Assembly (NCBI RefSeq): GCF_013372225.1 | Contig: NZ_CP053832.1 | Span: forward strand, 1,612,001 to 1,676,000 | Direction of reading: 5' to 3' | DNA: 64,000 nt | DNA from: Campylobacter ureolyticus | GTDB taxonomy: Bacteria > Campylobacterota > Campylobacteria > Campylobacterales > Campylobacteraceae | Part shown: one piece after another, positions 1 to 8,229 of the stretch | Position numbering within the stretch: the first letter of the stretch is position 1 | Layout: every line of letters begins with the position of its first letter | Program-made: the position numbers and the translations under genes | Notes under the pieces: model-generated | Databases searched by the model: none | What the model was told of the DNA's origin: nothing | What the model saw: only the letters and a program-made list of their open reading frames with translations

Positions 1-176
1 AAAATAAGTGGTAAAACTTCAACAAATCCCATAGCACTAAACTCACTACTTGCAAGTAGAGGTTCTCCAAATTTTGGATCAAAAATACCTTTTAGCTCAT
101 AATTTTCAAGATTTTTTAAAATATATCCTAAATGCAAATTTGCCGATGGCTCCAAAGACGAGACTAAAATTTTCAT
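1..176 (-). CDS. lpxB: Lipid-A-disaccharide synthase, N-terminal part (runs off the window)
   Basis: The first 58 codons read from an ATG at 176-174 on the minus strand. The translation begins [20 protein letters not shown] and continues with a GIFDPKFG segment and an MGFVEVLP segment. This is the usual N-terminus of LpxB, the GT19-family glycosyltransferase that joins UDP-diacylglucosamine to lipid X in lipid A synthesis at the inner membrane. The SxEPSAxLH motif (ExSGDxH in many species) is the family hallmark. The rest lies left of base 1, so length and catalytic residues cannot be checked. No clear Shine-Dalgarno is visible just upstream. Confidence 0.85.
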   Translation of the reverse strand, partial: MKILVSSLEPSANLHLGYILKNLENYELKGIFDPKFGEPLLASSEFSAMGFVEVLPLI

Positions 177-497
177 AAACTTCCTATTTTTTTTAAGACA
201 ATTATATCAAAATATCTAAAAGCTTTTTTAAAAATTCCGCTAATTATCACCAAAGCTCAACTAATACACAAAAACAGACCTAAAATATCATATTTATTTA
301 CGCTTTGTTTTTTTTTAACAAAAAATAGCCATAAAACAGAGCTTATGATATAAAGTCCTCTATTTATAATTTTAAATTTAAAAAAGAATTTTAACAAATT
401 TTTTAAAAAATATTTTAATATAAATTTTTTAAATTTAAGTGTAAATTTAGATTGAAAATATTATATTTCCAACTTTAATTTTTAAAAAAGGATAATT
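177..497. other. AT-rich divergent intergenic region
   Basis: This gap separates lpxB (leftward) from the AEC transporter (rightward). It is made mainly of A/T runs. No ORF, tRNA or convincing hairpin is visible. It presumably holds the promoters of both flanking genes, but no -10 box stands out enough to call. Confidence 0.6.
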
Positions 498-1415
498 ATG
501 GTTTTTGAACCTTTATTTGCCATTTTTATGATACTTGGTGGAGGTTATATAGCAAAAAAAGCTAAAATTTTAAAACAAAAACAAACTAGGATGTTTTTTG
601 ACTTTGCGATAATTTTTGCAACTCCGTGTTTGATATTTAATAGAATTTACCATCTACAAATCGACTTAACTTTAATTTCGCTTATTTTTACAGGATTTAT
701 TTCTACATCATTAGCAGCTTTTATCTCATTTGTAATAGGAAAAATTTGCGGGTTTTCAAAAGCGACTTTGGTTTCAGTTGTAGTGTTATCATCTTTTGGA
801 AATACATTATTTGTTGGAATGCCAATAGTTGAAGGTGTTATAGGCACACCAAGTGCTATTGGTGAAGTTATATTTTATGATGCATTAGCTGGTGCTTTAC
901 CGATATCTTTATTTGTGCCACTTATTTTATCACTTGGCTCAAATGAAAAATTTAGCCTTATAAATAGTATTAAAAAAATCTTTTCTTTTCCACCATTTTA
1001 CGGACTTTTGCTTGGAATAGGACTTAAAATTATAGATATTCCTGATTTTATTTTTAAACCTATTATAATGCTAGGAGATGCTGCCACACCAGTTGCGTTA
1101 TTTGCCATTGGATTAAGTCTTGGATTTGGTGCTATAAAAAGCTCTTATAAACAAACTATGGTTGTAATTTTATGTAAAATGATAATAGCTCCATTAATTT
1201 TCATTATACTTTTTAAATCTCTTGGTTTTGAAATTACAAATAGCCTTAAAATTGCATTTTTAGAAACTACCATGCCAACAGCTACGATAGTTTGTGCAAT
1301 GGTTATGAAAGCAAAAATGGATTCAAATTTAGCAGTTAGTTCAGTTGCCTTTGGATTAATTTTTAGTATTATTTCAATGCCATTTTGGGTCTATATAATG
1401 CAAAATTTAGGCTAA
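498..1415 (+). CDS. AEC (auxin efflux carrier) family transporter
   Basis: A 305-residue protein made almost wholly of hydrophobic segments, about ten predicted membrane spans. It has the family's early glycine-rich segment (MILGGGYIAKK, about residues 11-21) and a conserved mid-protein break (NTLFVGMPIVEGVIG). AEC-family (PF03547) permeases carry organic acids such as malate in bacteria, across the inner membrane. The substrate cannot be told here. The ATG follows an AAAAAGGA ribosome site at ideal spacing. The gene stands alone, with tRNA-Met 80 bp downstream. Family assignment is firm, function general. Confidence 0.88.
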   Translation: MVFEPLFAIFMILGGGYIAKKAKILKQKQTRMFFDFAIIFATPCLIFNRIYHLQIDLTLISLIFTGFISTSLAAFISFVIGKICGFSKATLVSVVVLSSFGNTLFVGMPIVEGVIGTPSAIGEVIFYDALAGALPISLFVPLILSLGSNEKFSLINSIKKIFSFPPFYGLLLGIGLKIIDIPDFIFKPIIMLGDAATPVALFAIGLSLGFGAIKSSYKQTMVVILCKMIIAPLIFIILFKSLGFEITNSLKIAFLETTMPTATIVCAMVMKAKMDSNLAVSSVAFGLIFSIISMPFWVYIMQNLG

Positions 1416-1459
1416 ATTTGATTTATAATAAAAATGTTTAAAGTTAAAATAAGAATTTA

Positions 1460-1470
1460 TTTGGTATAAT
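1460..1470 (+). promoter_or_regulatory. Promoter -10 of tRNA-Met
   Basis: TTTGG followed by a perfect TATAAT at 1465-1470, 24 bases before the mature tRNA 5' end. There is no clear -35, as is usual for Campylobacter sigma-70 promoters. Confidence 0.7.
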
Positions 1471-1494
1471 TCATACTTCTTTTTTTAACTTTGT

Positions 1495-1571
1495 GTCAGG
1501 GTAGCTCAGCTGGTTAGAGCGCTGGTCTCATAAGCCGGAGGTCGGGAGTTCAAGTCTCCCCCCTGATACCA
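1495..1571 (+). tRNA. tRNA with CAT anticodon (tRNA-Met)
   Basis: A 77-nt cloverleaf: acceptor GTCAGGG (1495-1501) pairs with CCCTGAT (1561-1567). The D arm begins GCTCAG, the anticodon loop is CTCATAA (anticodon CAT), and the T arm is GGGAG-TTCAAGT-CTCCC. A CCA end is encoded. The 1:72 position is paired and the anticodon stem lacks the three G:C pairs of an initiator, so this is an elongator-type tRNA. A lysidine-modified tRNA-Ile with CAT cannot be fully excluded. Confidence 0.93.
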
Positions 1572-1686
1572 TTTTTATTTTAAATCCATTTTATAACAAA
1601 TTGATAAAACACAATTTTTACTTTATTGTAAAATTTTGGTTTTATTATTTTGTTAAAACTATAAAATAGTTCTAAAAAGGTAAAAT

Positions 1687-2352
1687 TTGAATGAAATTTT
1701 AAATATTTTAAACAATTTAAAAACTCAGAAACAAAAAACTTTTATACAAAAATTAATTTTTACAAAATATAAAATTTTAGGTGTAAAAACTCCGCATTTA
1801 AGGAAGATTGCTAACAATTTATGTAAAAATTTAAATAATTCTAATCTTTTAAACTTTATAAACTCAGATGATGAAATTTTTGAAATGATTTTACTTAAAG
1901 GGCTTATTTTGACTGATTTAAAATGCGAGTTTTCTAAAAAACTAACTCTTTATGATAAATATATTAAAAAAGCTGATAATTTGGCATTAATTGATACTAT
2001 TAAGTTTAAAAAAATAGATGAGAATTTACTTTTTAATGAAATAAATTTATGGTTAAAGTCAAATGATGAGTTTATTTTAAGAGCTGGTTTTGTAAATTTA
2101 CTCTATTATTTTATTAAAGATGAATATTTAGATTTTATATTCAATACGCCAAATCCAAATAAATACTACGCACAAATGGCAAAAGCATGGCTGATTTGTG
2201 AATGTGCGGTACAATTTCCAAAAAAAACTTTATTTTTTTTAAAAGACAAAAAACTAAACAGTGAAATTTTTAAAATGACTAAAATAAAAATAAAAGATAG
2301 TTTTAGAATCGGTAATGAGTTTAAAGATAAAATTTCAAAAGTCATTTATTAA
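1687..2352 (+). CDS. AlkD-like DNA alkylation repair protein (HEAT-like)
   Basis: A 221-residue protein matching the DNA alkylation repair family (PF08713), whose AlkC/AlkD members excise positively charged alkylated purines using HEAT-like repeats. The signature GVKTPHLRKIAN lies around residues 33-44. A later IDT and a KAWLICECAVQFP helix fit the family. The start is a TTG at 1687, six bases after AAAAAGG; the nearest ATG is out of frame. Where many members have an NWAxxD segment this one reads NLALID, so a usual tryptophan is replaced while the aspartate remains. Base-excision activity is therefore inferred, not certain. Confidence 0.82.
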   Translation: MNEILNILNNLKTQKQKTFIQKLIFTKYKILGVKTPHLRKIANNLCKNLNNSNLLNFINSDDEIFEMILLKGLILTDLKCEFSKKLTLYDKYIKKADNLALIDTIKFKKIDENLLFNEINLWLKSNDEFILRAGFVNLLYYFIKDEYLDFIFNTPNPNKYYAQMAKAWLICECAVQFPKKTLFFLKDKKLNSEIFKMTKIKIKDSFRIGNEFKDKISKVIY

Positions 2353-2370
2353 ATTTTAAATAAATAAGTG

Positions 2371-2396
2371 ATTTGAAGTCCGTTTGGACTTCAAAT
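2371..2396. terminator. Bidirectional intrinsic terminator
   Basis: An 11-bp stem with a GTTT loop sits between the convergent alkylation-repair gene and sodB. It is flanked by T-rich sequence on the plus strand and A-rich sequence on the other side, so it can serve both genes. Confidence 0.8.
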
Positions 2397-2410
2397 TTAA
2401 TTTTGTTAAA

Positions 2411-3067
2411 TTAAGCGTTGCATGAACAACCACAACTTTTTTTAGCAAGTTCTGGATGAATGTCTTTTATATAAAATTTAACTGAATTAACACCTTCTTT
2501 TAAAGCCCACTCATAAGCTTGTGATACAAATTCCCAGTTAATATTCTCATAAAATTTCTCTAGATATGCAGGTCTTGCATTTTGAGTATCAAGATAATAT
2601 GCATGCTCCCAAACATCAACAACCAAAAGTGGAATTTTTCCATCAGTTACAGGTGTTGCTGCATTTGAAGTTTGAATAATTTCAAGTTTTTTTGAGTTTG
2701 GATCATAAGCCAACCAGCACCAACCAGAACCAAATAATGTTGTAGCTGCTTTTAAAAACTCAGCTTTAAAATCATTAAAATTCTCATCTAAAGCTTTTTT
2801 TAACTCATCACTAATATCTGATTTTTTAGCTATACAATCCCAGTAAAAATCATGATTATAAACTTGAGCTGCATTATTAAAAAGACCACCTTTTGCTTTT
2901 GTTAAAATATCATAAAAACAAGCATCTTTAAACTCGCTATCTTTTACAAGATTATTGAAATTATTAACATAAGTATTGTGATGTTTTCCATGGTGAAAAT
3001 TACAGGTTTGTTCACTAACTACTGCATTGCTTTTTGCACAAAACGGAAGAACTCTAAGTTTTAACAT
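2411..3067 (-). CDS. sodB: Superoxide dismutase (Fe), cytoplasmic
   Basis: A 218-residue Fe/Mn superoxide dismutase, which turns superoxide into oxygen and hydrogen peroxide. The metal ligands are in place: His25 (NFHHGKHHNTYV), His72 (NHDFYW), Asp151 and His155 (DVWEHAYY). The sequence type around the second domain (FGSGWCWL) is the Fe form. The ATG follows AAAGGAT. An unusual tail, CGCSCNA, closes the protein and is absent from standard SodB; it could bind metal or carry no function. A -10 box lies upstream and the gene is monocistronic. Confidence 0.96.
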   Translation of the reverse strand: MLKLRVLPFCAKSNAVVSEQTCNFHHGKHHNTYVNNFNNLVKDSEFKDACFYDILTKAKGGLFNNAAQVYNHDFYWDCIAKKSDISDELKKALDENFNDFKAEFLKAATTLFGSGWCWLAYDPNSKKLEIIQTSNAATPVTDGKIPLLVVDVWEHAYYLDTQNARPAYLEKFYENINWEFVSQAYEWALKEGVNSVKFYIKDIHPELAKKSCGCSCNA

Positions 3068-3097
3068 TTTTTATCCTTTAATATAAAATTTAAAATC

Positions 3098-3103
3098 ATT
3101 ATA
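3098..3103 (-). promoter_or_regulatory. sodB promoter -10
   Basis: Reads TATAAT on the minus strand, about 30 bases upstream of the sodB start codon, with an A/T-rich 5' flank. No -35 is evident. Confidence 0.6.
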
Positions 3104-3186
3104 TTGTTTTAAAGTAACAAAAAAGTAAGCAGATTGTAAATAAGAGTTATTTTGTATTATTACAATCTGCAAAAATTTAGCATTTT

Positions 3187-3330
3187 TTAGTATTCATCAT
3201 CAAAAGTATAATCGTCTTTGTCGTAAACAAACTCATCATCATCCAAATCTCCCCAATTTTCTTCATCATCGTAAAGATCTTCATCAAAATCTTCACTTGG
3301 GTCGAAGTCATCTTCAAAGTCGTCTCTCAT
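3187..3330 (-). CDS. Small highly acidic protein (47 aa)
   Basis: An ORF of 47 codons with a clean GGAG ribosome site six bases before its ATG. More than half of the residues are Asp or Glu (it opens MRDDFEDDFDPSEDFDEDLY and ends DDEY), with several aromatic residues and almost no positive charge. It lies alone between the terminator of the MscS gene and the sodB promoter. I do not recognise a family. Strong acidity suggests a soluble protein that mimics nucleic acid or binds basic partners or cations, but this is only inference. Confidence 0.75.
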   Translation of the reverse strand: MRDDFEDDFDPSEDFDEDLYDDEENWGDLDDDEFVYDKDDYTFDDEY

Positions 3331-3351
3331 ACTTATCTCCTTAGTAAAAAT

Positions 3352-3373
3352 AGGCTTTAACTAATTAAAGCCT
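3352..3373 (-). terminator. Intrinsic terminator of the carbonic anhydrase/MscS operon
   Basis: A 9-bp perfect stem (AGGCTTTAA/TTAAAGCCT) with a 4-base loop. On the minus strand it is followed by a T-rich tract (ATTTTTAC), directly after the MscS-family gene. Confidence 0.8.
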
Positions 3374-3405
3374 TGTAATTTTACTATTTTTTTTCAAAAT
3401 TTCAA

Positions 3406-5616
3406 CTATTTTTTGTCAATATTTTTATCATTTTTATCATCTACATCGATCTGTTTTGTTTCTGTAGCTTTATCGCCATTATCCTTAACTGAAATAATAT
3501 CTTTAAGCATAGGAGTTTCTTCTATGTAGATGCTTTTAGAGGGAAAGGCGAATCCGACTTTATTTTTTTCTAAAATTTTCATCATTTTTATCATAACATC
3601 TTGTTTAACGTCCAAAAATTCAGCCCAAACAACGCTTTTAGTAAAACAATAAATCATAATATTTATAGATGAATCATCAAATTTATCAAGTGTTACAAAC
3701 AAATTATTTTTATATCCTGCTAAATCATCCAATGAGACAATGCTTTGTCTATATTTAAATCTCATATCATTTAATGCATCTTTTTTTGTAGGATTTGCAA
3801 TGCCTGGATGAGTATAAAGCATCTCTTTTATCTCTTTTATGACTTGCTCAACCATATGCGGAGGCGTTGCATAATTTAGACCTAAAAACATTTTTATCTG
3901 TCTTCCAACTTTTCTTCTGCTCCAGTTTATTATATTATTATCAATAATTTTTGAGTTTGGAACAAAGACTAAAGAGTTATCAAAAGTTCTAATAGTTGTT
4001 TTTCTTAGCCCTGTTTCAACCACAGTTCCCTCAACATTTCCTACAACTATCCAATCTCCTTGAGAAAATGAGTTATCAAATAAAACCATAATTGAAGCAA
4101 ATAAATTTGCAATGATATCTTTAGTTGCCAAAGCAACAGCCAAACCACCTATTCCAAGTGAAGCAACAATGGCTGAAACATTTATCCCCATTTTGGTTAA
4201 AATAAGTAAAAATGCAACTATAACAACTACAATATATAAAATTTTAACAACTAAATTTAGCACTTCTTTTCTACTGCTTTTTTTGGCTAATTTGCTAATT
4301 ATTATAATCCCGTAACCATTAATAATTTCAATAATAAGCCAAGAGTATAGGAGAATAAAAATTACTCCAAAGGCTTTATTAAATATCAGTGGAACAGGGC
4401 TTGGATAGTAAAAAATACTCAAACAAATATCGACGCCATAAGCTATCAATAAAACACCAAGTGGTTTTTTAATAAGATCAACAACTTGTGTTTTTATCTC
4501 TATGTTTTTTTCTTTATTTTTATTAAAGAGTGTAAAAACAAAATAGATAATATTTGCTAAAAATCGTCTTATTGAAAACAGAAGAACCATTATTAAAATA
4601 ATTGGAATTATTTTTCCCAAATTTATAGCACTTGCCTCAAAAGGTGATAAGTCGTTAATATAATCAATTATAAATTTTAAATTCAATCCTACAAAAAGAG
4701 CATTTCCAGTTAATAAATTTGTATTTTTTGAAAGATAACTTAAAATTTCTTCATAAGTTTTTTTATTTGATATTAAATTTGAATATTTGTTATTAAGTGT
4801 AGTTTTTTGATCATCTTTTATATTAAGCTCATTTATTTTATTTTTTATATTTGAAAAATCTTTAATTTGTAAATTTAAAAGCGTATCTTGGATAAGTTTT
4901 TTTATCTCACTTTCTTTTCTGCCATCTTTAAACATATACTCAAGCCTTAATAAAGATGAGTAAAAGCTTTCTCCAATCTCTATAGCAGTAAGACTTAAAT
5001 TAGCATCAAAATAATCAAACGAATTTTTTCTATTTTGCAAATTTGATAATCTTTTATTTAAGTCCTTTTTATTTGTAAGATATGCTATTAAAGCAGCCTC
5101 ATCAACTGTTTGACTCGTAATAGCAGATGGTATATGCAAAAGTAAATTTTCTTTTGTGCTTTGCAAATTAGAAACCTCATCAACTGTTTTATTAGCATCA
5201 ACAGAGGCTTTTAAAAGATCTATTTTTATATTTATATCTTTTATCTCTTTAACTATATCACCTAAACTTTGTTTGTTGGAATTATCAGGTTTTTTTGGTG
5301 AATTTACTGCTTTTTCAGCTATGAGCTCAGCAACTGCAATTTCATTATCGCTTTTATTTGCTTCTTTCCCATCAGTTAAAAACTCAACAAGCTTTTCTTT
5401 TTCGGCAGTTTTATTTTCTTCTGAAATTTGATCTGTGCTTTGCTTTATAATGCCACTTAATACCGAACTTTGCTTAACTTCTTCAGTTTGATTTGCCTCA
5501 GTTTGATTTGTCTCGGTTAAGACTTCATTAACCTTTGGTAGATCTGTATTTTTTGCTTGTAAGTTAAGTAAAAAAATACTAATTATCAGCAAAAATTTCG
5601 TTATAAATTTTCTCAT
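3406..5616 (-). CDS. MscS-family mechanosensitive ion channel with long periplasmic N-terminus
   Basis: A 736-residue protein with a signal peptide, then a Lys/Glu/Asn-rich, partly coiled-coil segment (about 20-320), several membrane spans (about 330-480) and an MscS core. The core shows the pore helix GIGGLAVALATKDIIAN (about 485-505), FDNSFSQGDWIVVG and FVPNSKI. Such channels open under membrane tension to release solutes. The start at 5616 is preferred over an ATG five codons upstream, because AAGGAA sits six bases before it and a proper signal peptide follows. It overlaps the end of the carbonic anhydrase gene by 38 bases, implying coupled translation. A terminator follows. Confidence 0.92.
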   Translation of the reverse strand: MRKFITKFLLIISIFLLNLQAKNTDLPKVNEVLTETNQTEANQTEEVKQSSVLSGIIKQSTDQISEENKTAEKEKLVEFLTDGKEANKSDNEIAVAELIAEKAVNSPKKPDNSNKQSLGDIVKEIKDINIKIDLLKASVDANKTVDEVSNLQSTKENLLLHIPSAITSQTVDEAALIAYLTNKKDLNKRLSNLQNRKNSFDYFDANLSLTAIEIGESFYSSLLRLEYMFKDGRKESEIKKLIQDTLLNLQIKDFSNIKNKINELNIKDDQKTTLNNKYSNLISNKKTYEEILSYLSKNTNLLTGNALFVGLNLKFIIDYINDLSPFEASAINLGKIIPIILIMVLLFSIRRFLANIIYFVFTLFNKNKEKNIEIKTQVVDLIKKPLGVLLIAYGVDICLSIFYYPSPVPLIFNKAFGVIFILLYSWLIIEIINGYGIIIISKLAKKSSRKEVLNLVVKILYIVVVIVAFLLILTKMGINVSAIVASLGIGGLAVALATKDIIANLFASIMVLFDNSFSQGDWIVVGNVEGTVVETGLRKTTIRTFDNSLVFVPNSKIIDNNIINWSRRKVGRQIKMFLGLNYATPPHMVEQVIKEIKEMLYTHPGIANPTKKDALNDMRFKYRQSIVSLDDLAGYKNNLFVTLDKFDDSSINIMIYCFTKSVVWAEFLDVKQDVMIKMMKILEKNKVGFAFPSKSIYIEETPMLKDIISVKDNGDKATETKQIDVDDKNDKNIDKK

Positions 5617-6262
5617 AATCACTTCCTTCATTTAATAATTCAAAATCCTTTGTTACCATATCATAACTAAACAAAGAACCAGTTTCTATAACATAATGCC
5701 AACCATAAATTCTTATCTTTCCAAGCTTAACACCCTCTTTTACGCCTGGATAAGTTAAAAGGTTGTCAATTGAGTTTATTATATTTAATCTCTCAACAAA
5801 CCAAGCTTTTTTCTTTAAATTGCTAAGTCCTAGCGCCTCAACTTGGGCTTTAACATTATCCAAAGATTTAAGCCAGGTTTTAACATTTGGTGTTTTATCA
5901 AATTTACTCTCATCGTAGTAAAGTGCCGCACAACCACCACAATTACTATGTCCGCAAATAATAATATCTTTTATGTTTAAAATATACAAAGCATACTCAA
6001 TGGCTGAAGTTGTGGCTAAAAACTCATCACTAACTCTATATTTTGGTATGATATTTGCTATGTTTCTTATGACAAACATCTCACCTGGTTTTGTATTTGT
6101 TATAAGATTTGGCACAACTCTTGAGTCAGAACATCCAATAAAAAGTGTGTGTGGAGTTTGGCTATCCTTTAATGTTTTAAAAAGTTCAGCATTTTCCTTA
6201 AAATACTTCTCCATAAACTCTATTCCGCCCTTTACAACGTTTGCATTTTCCAAATTATCCAA
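5579..6262 (-). CDS. can: Beta-class carbonic anhydrase
   Basis: A 227-residue enzyme that interconverts CO2 and bicarbonate in the cytoplasm. The zinc ligands and catalytic dyad are visible: Cys44, Asp46 and Arg48 in CSDSR, then His105 and Cys108 in GHSNCGGC. Length and motifs fit the bacterial beta class. It is the first gene of a two-gene minus-strand operon with the MscS channel. Bicarbonate supply matters to capnophilic, microaerophilic campylobacters, which fits the context. Symbol can is by family. Confidence 0.95.
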   Translation of the reverse strand: MDNLENANVVKGGIEFMEKYFKENAELFKTLKDSQTPHTLFIGCSDSRVVPNLITNTKPGEMFVIRNIANIIPKYRVSDEFLATTSAIEYALYILNIKDIIICGHSNCGGCAALYYDESKFDKTPNVKTWLKSLDNVKAQVEALGLSNLKKKAWFVERLNIINSIDNLLTYPGVKEGVKLGKIRIYGWHYVIETGSLFSYDMVTKDFELLNEGSDYEKIYNEIFADN

Positions 6263-6381
6263 AATTTTTTCCTTAAATAAAAATTTTCATTATTCTACCT
6301 TAAATTTAAAAACAGATATAAAATTTAAACTTACTTTTATATAATAAATTCAAATTTAGATTTTATTTACTGAGTTTTTGA

Positions 6382-6387
6382 TAAAAT
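6382..6387 (+). promoter_or_regulatory. Probable -10 of the YccA-like gene
   Basis: TAAAAT preceded by a TTTTTGA stretch, about 27 bases before the start codon. The pattern is a T-rich Campylobacter promoter without a -35; the call is tentative. Confidence 0.4.
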
Positions 6388-6413
6388 CAAATAAAAATTA
6401 CAAAGGAGAAAAT

Positions 6414-7115
6414 ATGAGTTTATACGATAGAGATTATGTACAAGATTCTCAAAGTATAGAGCATTCATTAGAACAAAGCTCAGAATTAAGTACCTTTATA
6501 AAAGATACTTATAAACTAATTGCAGCTTCATTAATTGCAGCTGTTGCAGGAGCGTTTGTAGGGATGAATGCAGGAATTCCAAGAAGTCCTATGCTTTCAA
6601 TTTTATTTTTAGCAGTTGAGCTTATTATGCTTTTTGGTATGAGTTTTGCTGATAAAAGAGGCATGAGAGGACTTGCTCTTGGATTGCTTTTTGCTTTTAC
6701 TTTTGTCACAGGACTTTTTTTAGGACCTGTTTTAAGCATGTATGTTGGAGCTGGTGCAGGACATGTAGTCACACAAGCTTTTGTTATGACAGCAGTTGCT
6801 TTTGGCGGACTTACACTTTATGCTATAAATGCAAAAGCTGATTTTAGTTCTTGGGCAAAGCCACTATTTTTTGTGCTTTTAGGCGTGATAGTTGCTGGAC
6901 TTTTAAATCTATTTTTATTTAGAAGTACAATGCTCTCACTTGGAATTTCATCAGTAAGTGCGATTTTATTTAGTATGTACATACTTTTTGATACACAAAA
7001 TATCATAAGAGGAAGATATGATTCTCCTATTATGGCAGCTGTTGGTATGTATCTAAACATATTAAATTTATTTATTTCACTTTTAAATATTTTAGGAATT
7101 TTAAATAGAGACTAA
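6414..7115 (+). CDS. Bax inhibitor-1 / YccA family membrane protein
   Basis: A 233-residue inner-membrane protein with about seven hydrophobic spans after a short hydrophilic N-terminus (SLYDRDYVQDSQ). The C-terminal part (ILFDTQNIIRG, then NLFISLLNILGIL) is characteristic of the BI-1/YccA (UPF0005) family. E. coli YccA modulates the FtsH protease, while other members are calcium-leak channels, so the role here stays open. The start at 6414 is chosen because a perfect AAAGGAG lies just ahead of it. Its end overlaps the next reading frame, which suggests co-transcription with the ThiD2-like gene and ung. Confidence 0.9.
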   Translation: MSLYDRDYVQDSQSIEHSLEQSSELSTFIKDTYKLIAASLIAAVAGAFVGMNAGIPRSPMLSILFLAVELIMLFGMSFADKRGMRGLALGLLFAFTFVTGLFLGPVLSMYVGAGAGHVVTQAFVMTAVAFGGLTLYAINAKADFSSWAKPLFFVLLGVIVAGLLNLFLFRSTMLSLGISSVSAILFSMYILFDTQNIIRGRYDSPIMAAVGMYLNILNLFISLLNILGILNRD

Positions 7116-7542
7116 AATTTATCGCATAATTGATGCGAATTTAAACCGCTTTAAAGAAGGTATCAGAGTTGTTGAAGATATACAAAGATATATCTTTGAT
7201 GATAAAGAGCTTTCTTTAAAGCTTAAAAACTTACGACATTTAGGAAATTTAAAGAGTTTAGAACTGCAAATAAATTGTCTAAATTCCCGCGATGCAAATC
7301 TCGATGTGCTTAAAAAATCAATAAATTTAGAACTCCAAAGAAAAGATTTAAACTCCGTTTTAACTGCGAATTTAAAACGCTCGCAAGAAAGTGCAAGAGT
7401 TTTGGAAGAAATTTTTAAACTTATTGATTTAGAAAATTCACAAATTTTTAAAAATGCAAGATATGAGCTTTATGATTTAGAAAAAGAAATTTTAACTAAT
7501 TTTTTAGAGCATTCAAAAATGGGAGATAAGCCTATAAAATGA
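7105..7542 (+). CDS. ThiD2-like thiamine-pathway protein with non-canonical start
   Basis: The translated frame reads ETKIYRIIDANLNRFKEG, then IRVVEDIQRYIFDD, a KNLRHL segment and a second repeat-like ANLKRSQESARVLEE. This matches, from memory, the ThiD2 family, proposed as an alternative hydroxymethylpyrimidine phosphate kinase and often linked to ThiE. The frame opens after a stop at 7102, and the first canonical start is a GTG at 7306, past more than half of the conserved domain. An ATA codon at 7105 lies seven bases after AGGA and would give a full-length 145-residue protein. The gene therefore either starts at ATA or is damaged. It overlaps the YccA-like stop, and its TGA overlaps the ung ATG. 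Confidence 0.7.
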   Translation: METKIYRIIDANLNRFKEGIRVVEDIQRYIFDDKELSLKLKNLRHLGNLKSLELQINCLNSRDANLDVLKKSINLELQRKDLNSVLTANLKRSQESARVLEEIFKLIDLENSQIFKNARYELYDLEKEILTNFLEHSKMGDKPIK

Positions 7543-8228
7543 GTATTTTACTTGAAAATGTTAAAATAGAAAAAAGCTGGAAAGAAGCTTTAAAAGATGA
7601 GTTTTTATCACCATATTTTGAAAATTTAAAAGCAAATTTAATTATCTCTAAAAAATCTGCCACCGTTTTTCCACCATCAAATTTGATATTTAACGCGTTT
7701 AATCTAACACCATTTGATAAAGTAAAAGTTGTTATTTTAGGACAAGACCCGTATCACGGAGACAATCAAGCTATGGGACTTAGCTTTTCAGTTCCAAAAG
7801 GTGTAAAAATTCCACCAAGTCTAATTAATATTTATAAAGAAATTTATGATGATTTAGGCATAAGTGAGCCAAATAGCGGAGATTTAACATATTGGGCAAA
7901 GCAAGGGGTTTTACTTTTAAATGCGAGTTTAAGCGTTGAAAAAGGTAAGCCAAACTCACATAAGGACTTTGGCTGGCATCTATTTAGCGATGCAGTGATA
8001 AAAAAAATAAGTGATGAAAAAAATGGAGTTATTTTTTTGCTATGGGGTAATTTTGCTAAAAATAAAGCAAATTTGATAGATCAAAATAAACATTTTATTC
8101 TAACAGCCCCACACCCAAGCCCTTTGGCAAGAGGTGGTTTTTTTGGCTGCAAACATTTTTCAAAAACAAATGAAATTTTAAAAAAGCTTGGAAAAAGTCC
8201 AATTGATTGGGATTTAAATAACTATTAG
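7539..8228 (+). CDS. ung: Uracil-DNA glycosylase
   Basis: A 229-residue family-1 uracil-DNA glycosylase, which removes uracil from DNA to begin base-excision repair. The water-activating loop GQDPYHGDNQ places the catalytic Asp at 70. The Leu-loop motif HPSPLA with His192 and the LLLNASLSVEKG segment are all present. The ATG overlaps the upstream stop codon in an ATGA arrangement, so translation is probably coupled to the thiamine-pathway gene. It ends one base before the convergent lipoprotein gene. Confidence 0.97.
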   Translation: MSILLENVKIEKSWKEALKDEFLSPYFENLKANLIISKKSATVFPPSNLIFNAFNLTPFDKVKVVILGQDPYHGDNQAMGLSFSVPKGVKIPPSLINIYKEIYDDLGISEPNSGDLTYWAKQGVLLLNASLSVEKGKPNSHKDFGWHLFSDAVIKKISDEKNGVIFLLWGNFAKNKANLIDQNKHFILTAPHPSPLARGGFFGCKHFSKTNEILKKLGKSPIDWDLNNY

Positions 8229-8229
8229 T

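Noticed and set aside
5156-5431. Plus-strand ORF inside the MscS gene
   Set aside because: No ribosome site; the opposite frame has a clear signal peptide and domains.
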